NCBI GenBank assembly: GCA_049965515.1
Contig: JBMFWG010000012.1
Coordinates: forward strand, 1-46,012
Direction of reading: 5' to 3'
Source of the DNA: UBA4572 sp049965515
GTDB taxonomy: Bacteria; Nitrospirota; Leptospirillia; Leptospirillales; Leptospirillaceae
DNA: 46,012 nucleotides
Positions 16,583 through 24,328 of this stretch are shown here, piece by piece. Position numbers and translations under genes: made by a program. Each line of letters opens with the position of its first letter. Within the stretch, counting starts at the first letter, position 1. The notes beneath the pieces are model-generated. The model was not told the DNA's origin. It saw nothing but the letters and a program-made list of their open reading frames with translations, and ran no database searches.

Positions 16583-17371
16583 CTAAGATGAATCCTTGTC
16601 ATCCGGAATCACCGGTATCGGGCCCTTTATCTCTCCCCGGATAAATTGCTGAAGGAGAGGGTCAGGACTTTGGCGAATTTCTTCGGGAGTGCCGGTCGCC
16701 CGGATTTCTCCCCCGTAAAGGAACAGGATCCGGTCGGCAATACGAAAGGCACTGTTCATATCGTGGGTAATGACGAGACTTGTCACTCCCAGCTCCCCTT
16801 TCATCCGTCCGATCAGATCATCGATCGAGGCCGAGAGAACAGGGTCGAGGCCTGTTGTTGGTTCGTCATAGAGAAGAATTTCTGGAGAAAGCGCGATCGC
16901 CCGGGCGATTCCCACACGCTTTTTCATTCCTCCGGAGATCTGGGAAGGGGATTTTTCTTCCACCGTCCGGGGAAGTCCCACCAGTCGAAGCTTCTCCCGT
17001 GCCACATCAAGAATCTCACGCTTTGAAAGATCCTTCCGGTGCATCATAAGCCCAAAAGCTACGTTTTCAAGGCATGTCATGGAATCGAAAAGTGCGGACT
17101 CCTGAAAAACCATCCCCATTTTCTTCCGAACCCGGGCAAGATCCTCTGCCCAGAGAGACTCGATCGCCTCCCCATCGATACGGATTGTCCCGTGATCAGG
17201 GAGCAAAAGGCGCATGACATGCTTGAGGAGGACTGATTTCCCTTGTCCCGACCCACCGATGATGCAGTATGTCTCCCCTTTTGGTACAAAAAAGGTCACA
17301 TTCCTGAGGACTCTCTGTGTTCCGAAGCTTTTAGAGAGGGCTTCGATGGATATGGCCGGGCCAGAAAACAT
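16583..17371 (-). CDS. mlaF: Lipid-transport ABC ATPase MlaF
   Basis: This ATPase drives MCE-dependent lipid transport with MlaE. The 262-residue protein has Walker A GGSGQGKS (39-46), the signature ISGGMKKRVGIARAI, Walker B LLYDEPTTGLDP and the switch His in LVITHDM. The SGGM variant of the signature and the QGKS P-loop are typical of MlaF/Mkl-type ATPases rather than generic transporters. Its ATG shares one base with the mlaE stop (TGATG), indicating coupled translation. Confidence 0.94.
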   Translation of the reverse strand: MFSGPAISIEALSKSFGTQRVLRNVTFFVPKGETYCIIGGSGQGKSVLLKHVMRLLLPDHGTIRIDGEAIESLWAEDLARVRKKMGMVFQESALFDSMTCLENVAFGLMMHRKDLSKREILDVAREKLRLVGLPRTVEEKSPSQISGGMKKRVGIARAIALSPEILLYDEPTTGLDPVLSASIDDLIGRMKGELGVTSLVITHDMNSAFRIADRILFLYGGEIRATGTPEEIRQSPDPLLQQFIRGEIKGPIPVIPDDKDSS

Positions 17372-18132
17372 CAGAAAAGCCAGGCTGTGAGAAAGTAGTC
17401 AACCACAAGGATGCTCATCGATCCGCTCACCACAGAAAAAGTCACCGCCCGCCCCACACCGGCGGCCCCTCCGGAGGCCGCAAAGCCAGTGCGACAGGCC
17501 CATAGGGCTAGAAGACCTCCAAAAAATACCGACTTTACAATTCCCGAGATGAAATCGTGGAGATCCACATAGTGGTTAATCTCCTGAAAATACAGATGGG
17601 GGGAGAGTCCTAAAAGCTTGACGGCCACAACGTACCCTCCGCCAATCCCGACAAGATCCGCCAGCGCTGTCAGGAGCGGAAGGGCCACAAGCGAGGCATA
17701 GAGCCGGGGTGTCACAAGGTAGTCCACAGGATCGACCGCAAGTGTTTCAAGCGCGTCAATCTGTTCGCTGACCCTCATACTTCCAAGCTCGGCCGCCATG
17801 GCCGAACCGGATCGTCCTGTGACCATCAGACTGGTGATGACAGGGCCGAGTTCCCGTGTCATGGACAGTGTGACCACAGCTCCGACAAGACCTTCGGCAT
17901 TAAACTTCCGAAAGCCGATCCATGCCTGGAGGGCCAAGACCATTCCCGTAAAAAAGGCCGTCACAACTACGACCAGAGTTGAATCCGCCCCAATCCTGAG
18001 GAGCTGTTCAAAAAAATTTCTGCCAAGAAAAGACGGGCGAAATATCCCCCGGAGCCCTGACAGTCCCATCATAAAAAGGGAACCGGCTATTTCCGGGATT
18101 CTCACCAGTTTCTCGGTGACGCCCTTAAACAC
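17371..18132 (-). CDS. mlaE: Lipid-transport ABC permease MlaE
   Basis: MlaE is the inner-membrane permease of the MCE lipid transporter. The 253-residue protein has about five hydrophobic segments and the family core VTGRSGSAMAAELGSMRVSEQ (about 140-160), followed by EQIDALETLAVDPVDYLVTPR. The GTG start at 18132 overlaps the last eight bases of alr; the Shine-Dalgarno is weak (AGG), so coupling to alr is likely. With mlaF and mlaD it makes a complete inner-membrane core, but no MlaB (STAS) or MlaC (periplasmic carrier) gene is present here. Confidence 0.93.
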   Translation of the reverse strand: MFKGVTEKLVRIPEIAGSLFMMGLSGLRGIFRPSFLGRNFFEQLLRIGADSTLVVVVTAFFTGMVLALQAWIGFRKFNAEGLVGAVVTLSMTRELGPVITSLMVTGRSGSAMAAELGSMRVSEQIDALETLAVDPVDYLVTPRLYASLVALPLLTALADLVGIGGGYVVAVKLLGLSPHLYFQEINHYVDLHDFISGIVKSVFFGGLLALWACRTGFAASGGAAGVGRAVTFSVVSGSMSILVVDYFLTAWLF

Positions 18133-19336
18133 TTTGACCTGAGTCCGAAAGCGGGATCCCTACATATCTCCGTTCGGACCGATGGCCCAAAAGACAGAGA
18201 ATCTCGTAAGGAATAGTGTCCCCCTCGAGCGCCAGTTGATCGACGCTCATGGAGAGAGGGTTCGCGGGATCGATGAGAGTGATCCACTCGGAGTGAAGTT
18301 CGTCTGTCGGAATATCCGTCAGGTCGACGACCACCATATCCATGCAGATTCGCCCGAGAAAAGGGGCACAGTGCTTTCCGATAACCGCCCATCCCTTTCC
18401 TGAAAGGAGACGGGGCAACCCGTCAGCATAGCCCATTCCCAGAATGCCAATCCGGCTCTCCCGGTCGACCCTGACCGTCCGTCCATAGGAAATGGAGCTG
18501 CCGCGGGGAAGTGTGCGGATAGCCAAGATTCTTGCCTCCAGGCCAAAAACAGGGCGAACAGGCAGTGAGGGGTTGCGAGTTCCGGGAAAGTGCCCGTAGA
18601 GAAGGATTCCCGGTCGAGCCCAGAAGGTGATTCTCCTCCCGGAGGGAGGCACGGGAAGGTCAAACATAACCTCTCCCGAGAGGATTGCTCCGCTACTGGC
18701 CATATGAACAACAGACAGATCCGAGAGGGCCGGGTGGTCCATCGACGGGATAATGGCCTGCCGAAAGATTTCACGGCAGTCGGACGTATCCTCCCGGTCC
18801 TCGGGAACCGGGAAATGGGTCATGAGGCCTTCAATTCTGACAGAGGGCACCTTCTGAAGTCGATCAAGAACCAGGGGAAGATCCTGGGGCAAAAATCCCA
18901 GTCGTCCCATCCCTGAGTCAATCTTCAGATGGACGTTCAGGGGGGTATCTCCGGGGGAACAGCGCTCCAGGGCCCAGACCTGATCAATGTGATGGATGAC
19001 GGGAGTAAGGCGAAGATTGTGGCAAAGCGGGATTTCTTCCGGAACAAAGCCTCCGAGAAGAATGATTTGCCCGGAAAAACCGGATTCCCGGAGAAGGCAT
19101 CCCTCATCGGCCCCCATGACGGCCACACGGGGGATCCCTTCCCCGGTCATTATCTGAGAGACGGGAATGATTCCATGGCCATAGGCATTCGATTTGATGA
19201 CCGGAAGGAGCCCTGCGCCCTTGGGTAACGATCGTAGAACCGCCCTGACATTTTCACGAAGCCCTCCGAGATCGACAGTGACGCGACTACGATGCAACGG
19301 GAGGGCGGCACGGGAGGTGAGGAGGGATGGGCTCAT
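18125..19336 (-). CDS. alr: Alanine racemase
   Basis: Alr is a PLP enzyme that makes D-alanine for peptidoglycan. The 403-residue protein starts with an N-terminal TIM-barrel motif VIKSNAYGHG containing the PLP Lys48. GSSISYGRTVR and GILGMGYADGLPR belong to the C-terminal beta domain with the second catalytic Tyr, and GRICMDMVVVDLTD follows. It is 14 bases downstream of frr and overlaps mlaE by eight. Its place between ribosome recycling factor and the lipid transporter links translation, wall and envelope genes in one transcript. Confidence 0.94.
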   Translation of the reverse strand: MSPSLLTSRAALPLHRSRVTVDLGGLRENVRAVLRSLPKGAGLLPVIKSNAYGHGIIPVSQIMTGEGIPRVAVMGADEGCLLRESGFSGQIILLGGFVPEEIPLCHNLRLTPVIHHIDQVWALERCSPGDTPLNVHLKIDSGMGRLGFLPQDLPLVLDRLQKVPSVRIEGLMTHFPVPEDREDTSDCREIFRQAIIPSMDHPALSDLSVVHMASSGAILSGEVMFDLPVPPSGRRITFWARPGILLYGHFPGTRNPSLPVRPVFGLEARILAIRTLPRGSSISYGRTVRVDRESRIGILGMGYADGLPRLLSGKGWAVIGKHCAPFLGRICMDMVVVDLTDIPTDELHSEWITLIDPANPLSMSVDQLALEGDTIPYEILCLLGHRSERRYVGIPLSDSGQSV

Positions 19337-19350
19337 GGGGGCGTGGGCAA

Positions 19351-19917
19351 TCAGGTCGAAAGGATTTCCTGCTCCTTTTTCTTCGCATGCTCCTCAACCT
19401 TGGCGGAGGCTCCATCAACCAACTTCTGTACATCTTCCTGAAGACGTTTGACCCGATCTTCTGTTATCAGACCGTCCTTGGATTTTTTCTTGAGATCTTC
19501 GTTGGCGTCTCTGCGGATATTCCGAAGTGTCACCTTGGCCTCTTCTGCCATTTTCTTGAGAATCTTGACCAAATCCTTCCGCCGCTCTTCCGTCATGGGG
19601 GGAACCACAAGACGGACGCATTTTCCATCGTTTTGAGGGGTCATTCCGAGATTGGCCCCCATGATGGCCTTCTCGATCTCAGGAATCAGCTTGGTTTCCC
19701 AAGGGGTGATTGTGATCATCCGATTATCGACAATGTTAAGAGCCGCCACTTTGTCGAGGGAGACCTGGTTGCCATAATAGTCAAGGCGGATATGCTCCAC
19801 CAAGGCTAACGAAGGACGACCCGTCCGAAGGGTTGAAATCTCCTTGCGGAAGTGCTCCACTGCTTGATCCATCTTAACGCCATATCCCTTGAGATCAGAG
19901 TCCACATGTACCCCCAT
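19351..19917 (-). CDS. frr: Ribosome recycling factor
   Basis: Frr splits post-termination ribosomes together with EF-G. The 188-residue length is normal, and family motifs include EISTLRTGRPSLALVEHI, LDYYGNQVSLDKVAAL, EKAIMGANLGMTPQNDGK and RRKDLVKILKKMAEEAKV. The ATG 19917 has a close CAGGA. The gap from pyrH is 15 bases, the conserved tsf-pyrH-frr order. Confidence 0.96.
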   Translation of the reverse strand: MGVHVDSDLKGYGVKMDQAVEHFRKEISTLRTGRPSLALVEHIRLDYYGNQVSLDKVAALNIVDNRMITITPWETKLIPEIEKAIMGANLGMTPQNDGKCVRLVVPPMTEERRKDLVKILKKMAEEAKVTLRNIRRDANEDLKKKSKDGLITEDRVKRLQEDVQKLVDGASAKVEEHAKKKEQEILST

Positions 19918-19932
19918 TCCTGATGTTCGGGC

Positions 19933-20649
19933 CTAGAATCCTTGCCTGACAAGCGTCCCTACCGGCTCTCCTCTCACAACGCGGACGATATTGTCCGGAG
20001 CGTAGAGGTCGAAGACGATAATGGGGAGATTATTATCCATACAAAGAGACACGGCCGTGGAGTCCATGACTTTGAGCTTCTTCTCCAGAACCTCTAGATA
20101 GGTGAGCTCCACAAAGCGTTCGGCATTCTGGTTTTTTCGTGGATCATCGCTGTAGATTCCATCAACTTTCGTGGCCTTCAAAACAACTTCTGCGCCAATT
20201 TCCATGGCGCGGAGAGCGGCGGCGGTATCGGTTGTAAAATAGGGATTCCCTGTTCCCCCGGCAAAGATGATGACCCGCCCCTTTTCCAGATGGCGCATGG
20301 CCCGACGGCGGATATACGGCTCAGCCAAGGCCCGCATCTCCAAGGCTGTAAGAACTCGGGTGGAAACACCCTTTTTTTCGAGGACGGATTGAAGCGCCAA
20401 CGCGTTGAGGATCGTCGAAAGCATCCCCATGTAGTCGGCAGAAGCGCGGTCAATTCCTTGACTGATTCCGGAAAGGCCCCGAAAGAAATTCCCTCCGCCA
20501 ATGACCACGCCGAGTTCGACCCCGGCTGCCGCCACCGCCTGGATTTCCCGGGCGATCCTGTCGAGGACCGACGGGTCAATACCGAAGGAGAGGTCTCCCA
20601 TAAGAGCCTCTCCCGATAGTTTCAGCAGAACTCTCCGGTATCCGGGCAT
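19933..20649 (-). CDS. pyrH: Uridylate kinase (UMP kinase)
   Basis: PyrH phosphorylates UMP to UDP. The 238-residue protein of the amino-acid-kinase fold shows LLKLSGEALMG near the N-terminus, VIGGGNFFRG, ASADYMGMLSTILNALALQ, FAGGTGNPYFTTDTAAALRA and TKVDGIYSDDPRKN. Its ATG shares one base with the tsf stop (TGATG). No anomalies seen. Confidence 0.96.
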   Translation of the reverse strand: MPGYRRVLLKLSGEALMGDLSFGIDPSVLDRIAREIQAVAAAGVELGVVIGGGNFFRGLSGISQGIDRASADYMGMLSTILNALALQSVLEKKGVSTRVLTALEMRALAEPYIRRRAMRHLEKGRVIIFAGGTGNPYFTTDTAAALRAMEIGAEVVLKATKVDGIYSDDPRKNQNAERFVELTYLEVLEKKLKVMDSTAVSLCMDNNLPIIVFDLYAPDNIVRVVRGEPVGTLVRQGF

Positions 20650-21245
20650 CAGCCCTTCCCCTCTCCAATCTGGAATCGAGAAAACCTCTTGACGGAAATA
20701 TTTTCTCCCATTTTTGCAATCTCAGACGCAATGATTTCCCGTACCGTCATCCCAGGATCCTTGACGTAAGGCTGGTCGAGGAGACAACTCTCCTGAAAGT
20801 ACTTGTCGAGCTTTCCCTCGACAATGGTTCCCCTCACTTTTTCCGGTTTGTCCATCACCTCAGAGAGGAAGCCTTGGCGAAGAGTGGCAACCGTCTCCTC
20901 CGATACGGCGGTTCGGTCGACGTAGACCGGGGAGGCCGCGGCAATATGCATGGCAAGATTCCGGACGAGTTCCTTGAAGTTATCGGTTCTGGCCACAAAA
21001 TCCGTTTCACAATTGACCTCAACAAGCACACCGATCTTGTTGCCAGCATGGATGTAGGAACCCACGACTCCTTCTGCCGTTTCCCGATCGGCCTTCTTGC
21101 TGGCCTTGAGCGCCCCGCTTTTCTTAAGAATTTCATAGGCTTTTTCAGGGTCTCCCCCCGCCTCGATGAGGGCCTTTCGGCAATCCATAAAGCCTGCCTG
21201 GGTTTTTTCCCGAAGCTCTTTCACGACATTTGCTGCAATTTCCAT
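20649..21245 (-). CDS. tsf: Elongation factor Ts
   Basis: EF-Ts exchanges GDP for GTP on EF-Tu. The 198-residue protein is of the short type, lacking the long dimerisation and coiled-coil parts of E. coli EF-Ts (283 residues). It has KELREKTQAGFMDCRKAL at the UBA-like N-terminus, VLVEVNCETDFVARTDNF in the core, and LLDQPYVKDPGMTVREI. A GGAGG Shine-Dalgarno is upstream. It follows rpsB after 100 bases that contain a possible attenuator. Confidence 0.95.
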   Translation of the reverse strand: MEIAANVVKELREKTQAGFMDCRKALIEAGGDPEKAYEILKKSGALKASKKADRETAEGVVGSYIHAGNKIGVLVEVNCETDFVARTDNFKELVRNLAMHIAAASPVYVDRTAVSEETVATLRQGFLSEVMDKPEKVRGTIVEGKLDKYFQESCLLDQPYVKDPGMTVREIIASEIAKMGENISVKRFSRFQIGEGKG

Positions 21246-21286
21246 GTCTTGTGGATCCTCCGTTATTCTAATTTCCCCTTTAAAGA

Positions 21287-21320
21287 ACCCCCTCCTCCGT
21301 CAATCCGAAGAAGGAGAGGG
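21287..21320 (-). terminator. Possible attenuator between rpsB and tsf
   Basis: On the minus strand CCCTCTCC and GGAGGAGGGG form an imperfect stem with a loop of about 14 bases, followed by TTCTTT. The T run is interrupted. It could lower expression of tsf and the downstream genes relative to rpsB, but could also be fortuitous. Confidence 0.3.
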
Positions 21321-21345
21321 CCTATCGTTCATGCTCATTGGAGGG

Positions 21346-22116
21346 TCAGGCTTTTTTTTCCTCTCCTGCCGTGAAAGCCTCTTCCAGACCTGCATTCACC
21401 GTAGCCGCATCAGGGGCCTTCTGGGCAGAGCGGCGAGATATTCCTCCCTCGATCACAGCATCGGCGATTCCCGAAGCAATAAGACGGATCGAGCGGATGG
21501 CATCGTCGTTCGCAGGAATAGGAAAGTCAATCAGATCGGGATCGCAGTTCGTGTCGACCATGGCCACAACGGGGATTCCCAGGCGGTTGGCCTCATGGAT
21601 TGCAATATGCTCTTTCTTAGGATCGATAACGAAGACCGCCCCAGGCAGCTGGGACATTCCGCGGATTCCGGAGAGAGTCGAGCGCAGCTTCGACTCTTCC
21701 TTTTCAAGCTGGGCAATCTCTTTCTTGGGGAGACGGGCCCACTGGTCACCTTCCTTCATTGCCTCGATCTTTTTCAGGCGATCAACGGATTTACGGATTG
21801 TCTGGTGATTTGTCAGCATGCCTCCGAGCCACCGCTGAGTCACATGAAACATGCCGCAGCGCTCCGCCTCTTCGACGACGATCGATTGAGCCTGTTTCTT
21901 AGTGGCAATGAAGAGAACGGACTTGCCATCGCCCACGATTTTCTTGATGAAAGCCGTTGCCTGACGGTATCGGCGGGTGGTTTGCTGGAGGTCGATAATA
22001 TAGATGCCATTGCGCTCACCATAGATGAAACGCTTCATTTTCGGATTCCAGCGTTTTGCCTGATGGCCGAAGTGAACTCCGGCGTCGAGAAGTTCCTTAA
22101 TCGTGACTGACGACAT
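21346..22116 (-). CDS. rpsB: Small ribosomal subunit protein S2
   Basis: The 256-residue product shows the S2 signatures IKELLDAGVHFGHQAKRWNP, YIIDLQQT, KSVLFIATKKQAQ, WLGGMLTNHQTI and PVVAMVDTNCDPDLID. The last residues are an Ala/Glu/Lys-rich tail. A Shine-Dalgarno GGGAG precedes ATG 22116. It is the first gene of the rpsB-tsf-pyrH-frr-alr-mla unit and has a 250-base structured leader. Confidence 0.97.
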   Translation of the reverse strand: MSSVTIKELLDAGVHFGHQAKRWNPKMKRFIYGERNGIYIIDLQQTTRRYRQATAFIKKIVGDGKSVLFIATKKQAQSIVVEEAERCGMFHVTQRWLGGMLTNHQTIRKSVDRLKKIEAMKEGDQWARLPKKEIAQLEKEESKLRSTLSGIRGMSQLPGAVFVIDPKKEHIAIHEANRLGIPVVAMVDTNCDPDLIDFPIPANDDAIRSIRLIASGIADAVIEGGISRRSAQKAPDAATVNAGLEEAFTAGEEKKA

Positions 22117-22367
22117 GATCTCCCTTTCTCTGGGTTATGTCCTGCAAACCTGCCCCGCCGTCAAGCCCTTCGTCGATCCTGGACTGTACGGACCCGTGGG
22201 TAAACGGAGATTTCTCCGCGGTTCGCTATCGAAATGATCTCTGGGGGGGCGGCCCATTGCCGCCCTCTCACCCTTTCGAAGGGGGCCCCTCAGGAAAGCC
22301 CCCCTTCCCGGGCACTTCCAGGAAGTGCCCCCGGAATGGTTCTCCACCCACTCCGAAAAAACATTTA
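22117..22367 (-). promoter_or_regulatory. Structured 5' leader of rpsB
   Basis: Between the predicted promoter and the rpsB ATG lie about 250 bases without a coding frame that resembles any known gene. They hold several perfect or near-perfect stems, given here in plus-strand coordinates: 22310-22319 with 22321-22330, 22279-22286 with 22298-22306, and GGGCGGC 22247-22253 with GCCGCCC 22259-22265. A small stem CGGAG/CTCCG lies at about 22205-22218. A leader of this size before rpsB suggests autogenous control by S2, but it does not obviously match a leader class I can name. Confidence 0.5.
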
Positions 22368-22396
22368 TTTGTACCACAAATAAACTTTTTATTCAA
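22368..22396 (-). promoter_or_regulatory. Predicted sigma70-type promoter of rpsB, with a palindrome over the -10
   Basis: On the minus strand TTGAAT (22391-22396) and TACAAA (22368-22373) are exactly 17 bases apart. A perfect inverted repeat with nine-base arms, TTTATTTGT and ACAAATAAA (22364-22372 and 22376-22384), covers the -10 element and could be an operator. The promoter starts only a few bases after the argJ stop. Confidence 0.55.
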
Positions 22397-22401
22397 ACAG
22401 A

Positions 22402-23619
22402 TCAGGTTCTTCCCTTGTACCCCGCATTGATCCTCACATATTCCACCGACAAATCCGTCGTCCAGTACTCGGCCTCCATCGAACCGATCCCCAACATGAC
22501 TCTCAGGGTAATTTCTTTTTTTTTCATCACCTCAAGGGCCTTTTCTTCCTGCAGGGCTCCCAGCCCCACTCCGCGATGAACGAGGGCGACATCTCCCATG
22601 AAAATATCGATTCTATCTTCAAAAACCCTGACTCCGGAATTTCCGACCGCCACCATGATCCGGCCCCAGTTCACGTCTTCCCCGAAAAATGCTGTTTTGA
22701 CAAGAAGGGAACGGGCGATTGACTGTGCGATCTTTCGGGCGTCATTTTTTGTCTTGGCCCCTCCGACGACAATCCGGATGATCTTCGTCACCCCTTCCCC
22801 ATCCCGGACCAACTGGTCCCGCAGTGACTCACAGACAGAAAGAAGCAGGGAAAAGAGCTCTTGATAGCCTGGACTGTTTTTTGACACTGGGAGGTTCCCT
22901 GCCTGGCCATTGGCGAGAATCAGCGCTGTATCGTTAGTGCTGGTATCGCCATCGACGGTCAGGGCGTTGAATGTCCGGTCCGCCACCTGGGAAAGAAGCG
23001 CCTTGAGAGACTCCTTTTCAACCGCTGCATCAGTCGTGAGAAAAACAAGCAGCGTCGCCATCTGGGGATGGATCATTCCGACCCCCTTGGCAATCCCTCC
23101 CACCCGAACTTTTTTACCGGAAACGGTTCCTTCAGCCTCTGCCATTTTGGATCGAGTATCGGTCGTCATGATCCCCCGGGCACACTCCTCAAATCCCTCA
23201 CGAGAGGCTGAATCCACGAGTCGGGGAAGAGCGGAGATGATTTTCTCCATATCAAGGGGACGACCAATCACCCCTGTCGACGCCAGCAGAATTTTTCTGG
23301 GATCACATCCCAGGTAAAGGGAGAGCTTTTCTCCGATTGCAAGGGCATCTCTTTCTCCCGCCTCTCCATTACAGGCGTTCGCGTTCCCGCTATTGACCAC
23401 AATCGCGCGAATCGCCGACCCCCGAGCGCGACGGCTACTGATTCTCACGGCTGGAGCCTTGATCTGATTGGTGGTAAAAACTCCCGCCGCCACACAGTCG
23501 ACATCGGACACAATGAGAGCCAAATCCGGCTTGCCATTTTTCTTGACCCCTGAGACGAGACCTGCTGCCCGGAAACCCAAAGGATAGGTGATCCCGCCTT
23601 CATTCCTCTTTTTTGACAT
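22402..23619 (-). CDS. argJ: Glutamate N-acetyltransferase / ornithine acetyltransferase
   Basis: ArgJ transfers acetyl groups between N-acetylornithine and glutamate in arginine synthesis. I chose ATG 23619 (405 residues); the frame runs back to 23733 without similarity and across the promoter region. The autoproteolytic site KGVGMIHPQMATLLVFLTT places the nucleophile Thr at about residue 189. The family usually has PNMATML, so PQMATLL is a conservative variant. Other motifs are NSGNANACNG (76-85), STGVIG and the C-terminal DVNWGRI. A bifunctional enzyme cannot be told from a monofunctional one by sequence alone. ArgC of the same pathway is two genes upstream. Confidence 0.92.
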   Translation of the reverse strand: MSKKRNEGGITYPLGFRAAGLVSGVKKNGKPDLALIVSDVDCVAAGVFTTNQIKAPAVRISSRRARGSAIRAIVVNSGNANACNGEAGERDALAIGEKLSLYLGCDPRKILLASTGVIGRPLDMEKIISALPRLVDSASREGFEECARGIMTTDTRSKMAEAEGTVSGKKVRVGGIAKGVGMIHPQMATLLVFLTTDAAVEKESLKALLSQVADRTFNALTVDGDTSTNDTALILANGQAGNLPVSKNSPGYQELFSLLLSVCESLRDQLVRDGEGVTKIIRIVVGGAKTKNDARKIAQSIARSLLVKTAFFGEDVNWGRIMVAVGNSGVRVFEDRIDIFMGDVALVHRGVGLGALQEEKALEVMKKKEITLRVMLGIGSMEAEYWTTDLSVEYVRINAGYKGRT

Positions 23620-23638
23620 CGTCTTCTTTCCGATTCTT

Positions 23639-23689
23639 TTTGCCAATGGCAAAGGTTTTCTATTTTTGACAAAGTCCGTTGACAAAGTC
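23639..23689 (-). promoter_or_regulatory. argJ promoter with paired repeats and a palindrome
   Basis: On the minus strand TTGTCA (23680-23685) and TAGAAA (23657-23662) are 17 bases apart. TTGACAAAGTC occurs twice on the plus strand (23666-23676 and 23679-23689), 13 bases apart start to start, with one copy on the -35. A palindrome of TTTGCC and GGCAAA (23639-23653) covers the probable transcription start. This looks like a regulated promoter; the regulator is unknown, and the boxes do not look like classical ARG boxes. Confidence 0.5.
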
Positions 23690-23754
23690 TGATCAATGCA
23701 ACGAGGAAATAGTCCCCTCCGGCGCTCCCGCATTCTCTTCAGGCATCAGGAGCC

Positions 23755-24255
23755 CTATTGTCCTGATTTTCGACAGGGCCCCACATAATGGCCGCTAAAG
23801 CGTGTCTCCATGATCATCGGGAGACCTCCCCGCATCGTTGTTACGCTCTCTCCCCGGAAGGTTGTCCCTGAGTAGGTATAACTCCCCCGGGTGACGGATG
23901 AACTACAGCGGATGGTCAGGGTCAGGGTGTTTCCCTGAAGCTGGCGATTCAGCGAACATCCCTTGGGCATCCGAGCTTTCTGGTCGGGTACAAGATGATG
24001 GGCGGAGAGACACTCAAAAAAGGAGGATTTGCGGGCGGGCATTCCGGGGATCCCGGGAGAGGAGGACTTTAATGTCATGTCCGCATCTATCTTCCATTCG
24101 CCTGCCTTGAAGTGGGGAGAAGGCTCGGCCCCGGAGATTCGTACAAATCCCAAGATCAAAAAAAGAGTTATCAAATAAGGGAAAACTCCTCGAAAACTCT
24201 CAAAAATTCCTGGTTTTCGAGCATCTGCTTTCCCGAGATGCGGTGCAGTGTCCAA
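23755..24255 (-). CDS. DUF3617-type secreted protein
   Basis: The 166-residue protein starts at TTG 24255 with GGGAG upstream. After about 25 polar residues it has a hydrophobic segment (LITLFLILGFVRISGAEP), a signal peptide or anchor, so it is exported. The mature part has the DUF3617 pattern: FKAGEWKIDADMTL near the start, a conserved cysteine pair (FFECLSAHHL and PKGCSLNRQL), and METRFSGHYVGPC at the end. Four cysteines probably form disulfides. Function is unknown for the family. It lies between argC and argJ, a position that need not mean a role in arginine synthesis. Confidence 0.7.
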   Translation of the reverse strand: MDTAPHLGKADARKPGIFESFRGVFPYLITLFLILGFVRISGAEPSPHFKAGEWKIDADMTLKSSSPGIPGMPARKSSFFECLSAHHLVPDQKARMPKGCSLNRQLQGNTLTLTIRCSSSVTRGSYTYSGTTFRGESVTTMRGGLPMIMETRFSGHYVGPCRKSGQ

Positions 24256-24328
24256 GATAACTCCCTTTCAATGAAAGGCCACATACGCGACTTCGCGAGA
24301 GGCATCCTCCTGCACAATCCGGGTCACC

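Noticed and set aside
22310..22330. Intrinsic terminator of argJ
   Set aside because: The stem is strong but no T run follows on the minus strand, and it lies downstream of the rpsB promoter, so a leader role fits better.
23666..23689. Start of a CRISPR array
   Set aside because: Only two copies of an 11-base box; no regular spacers.
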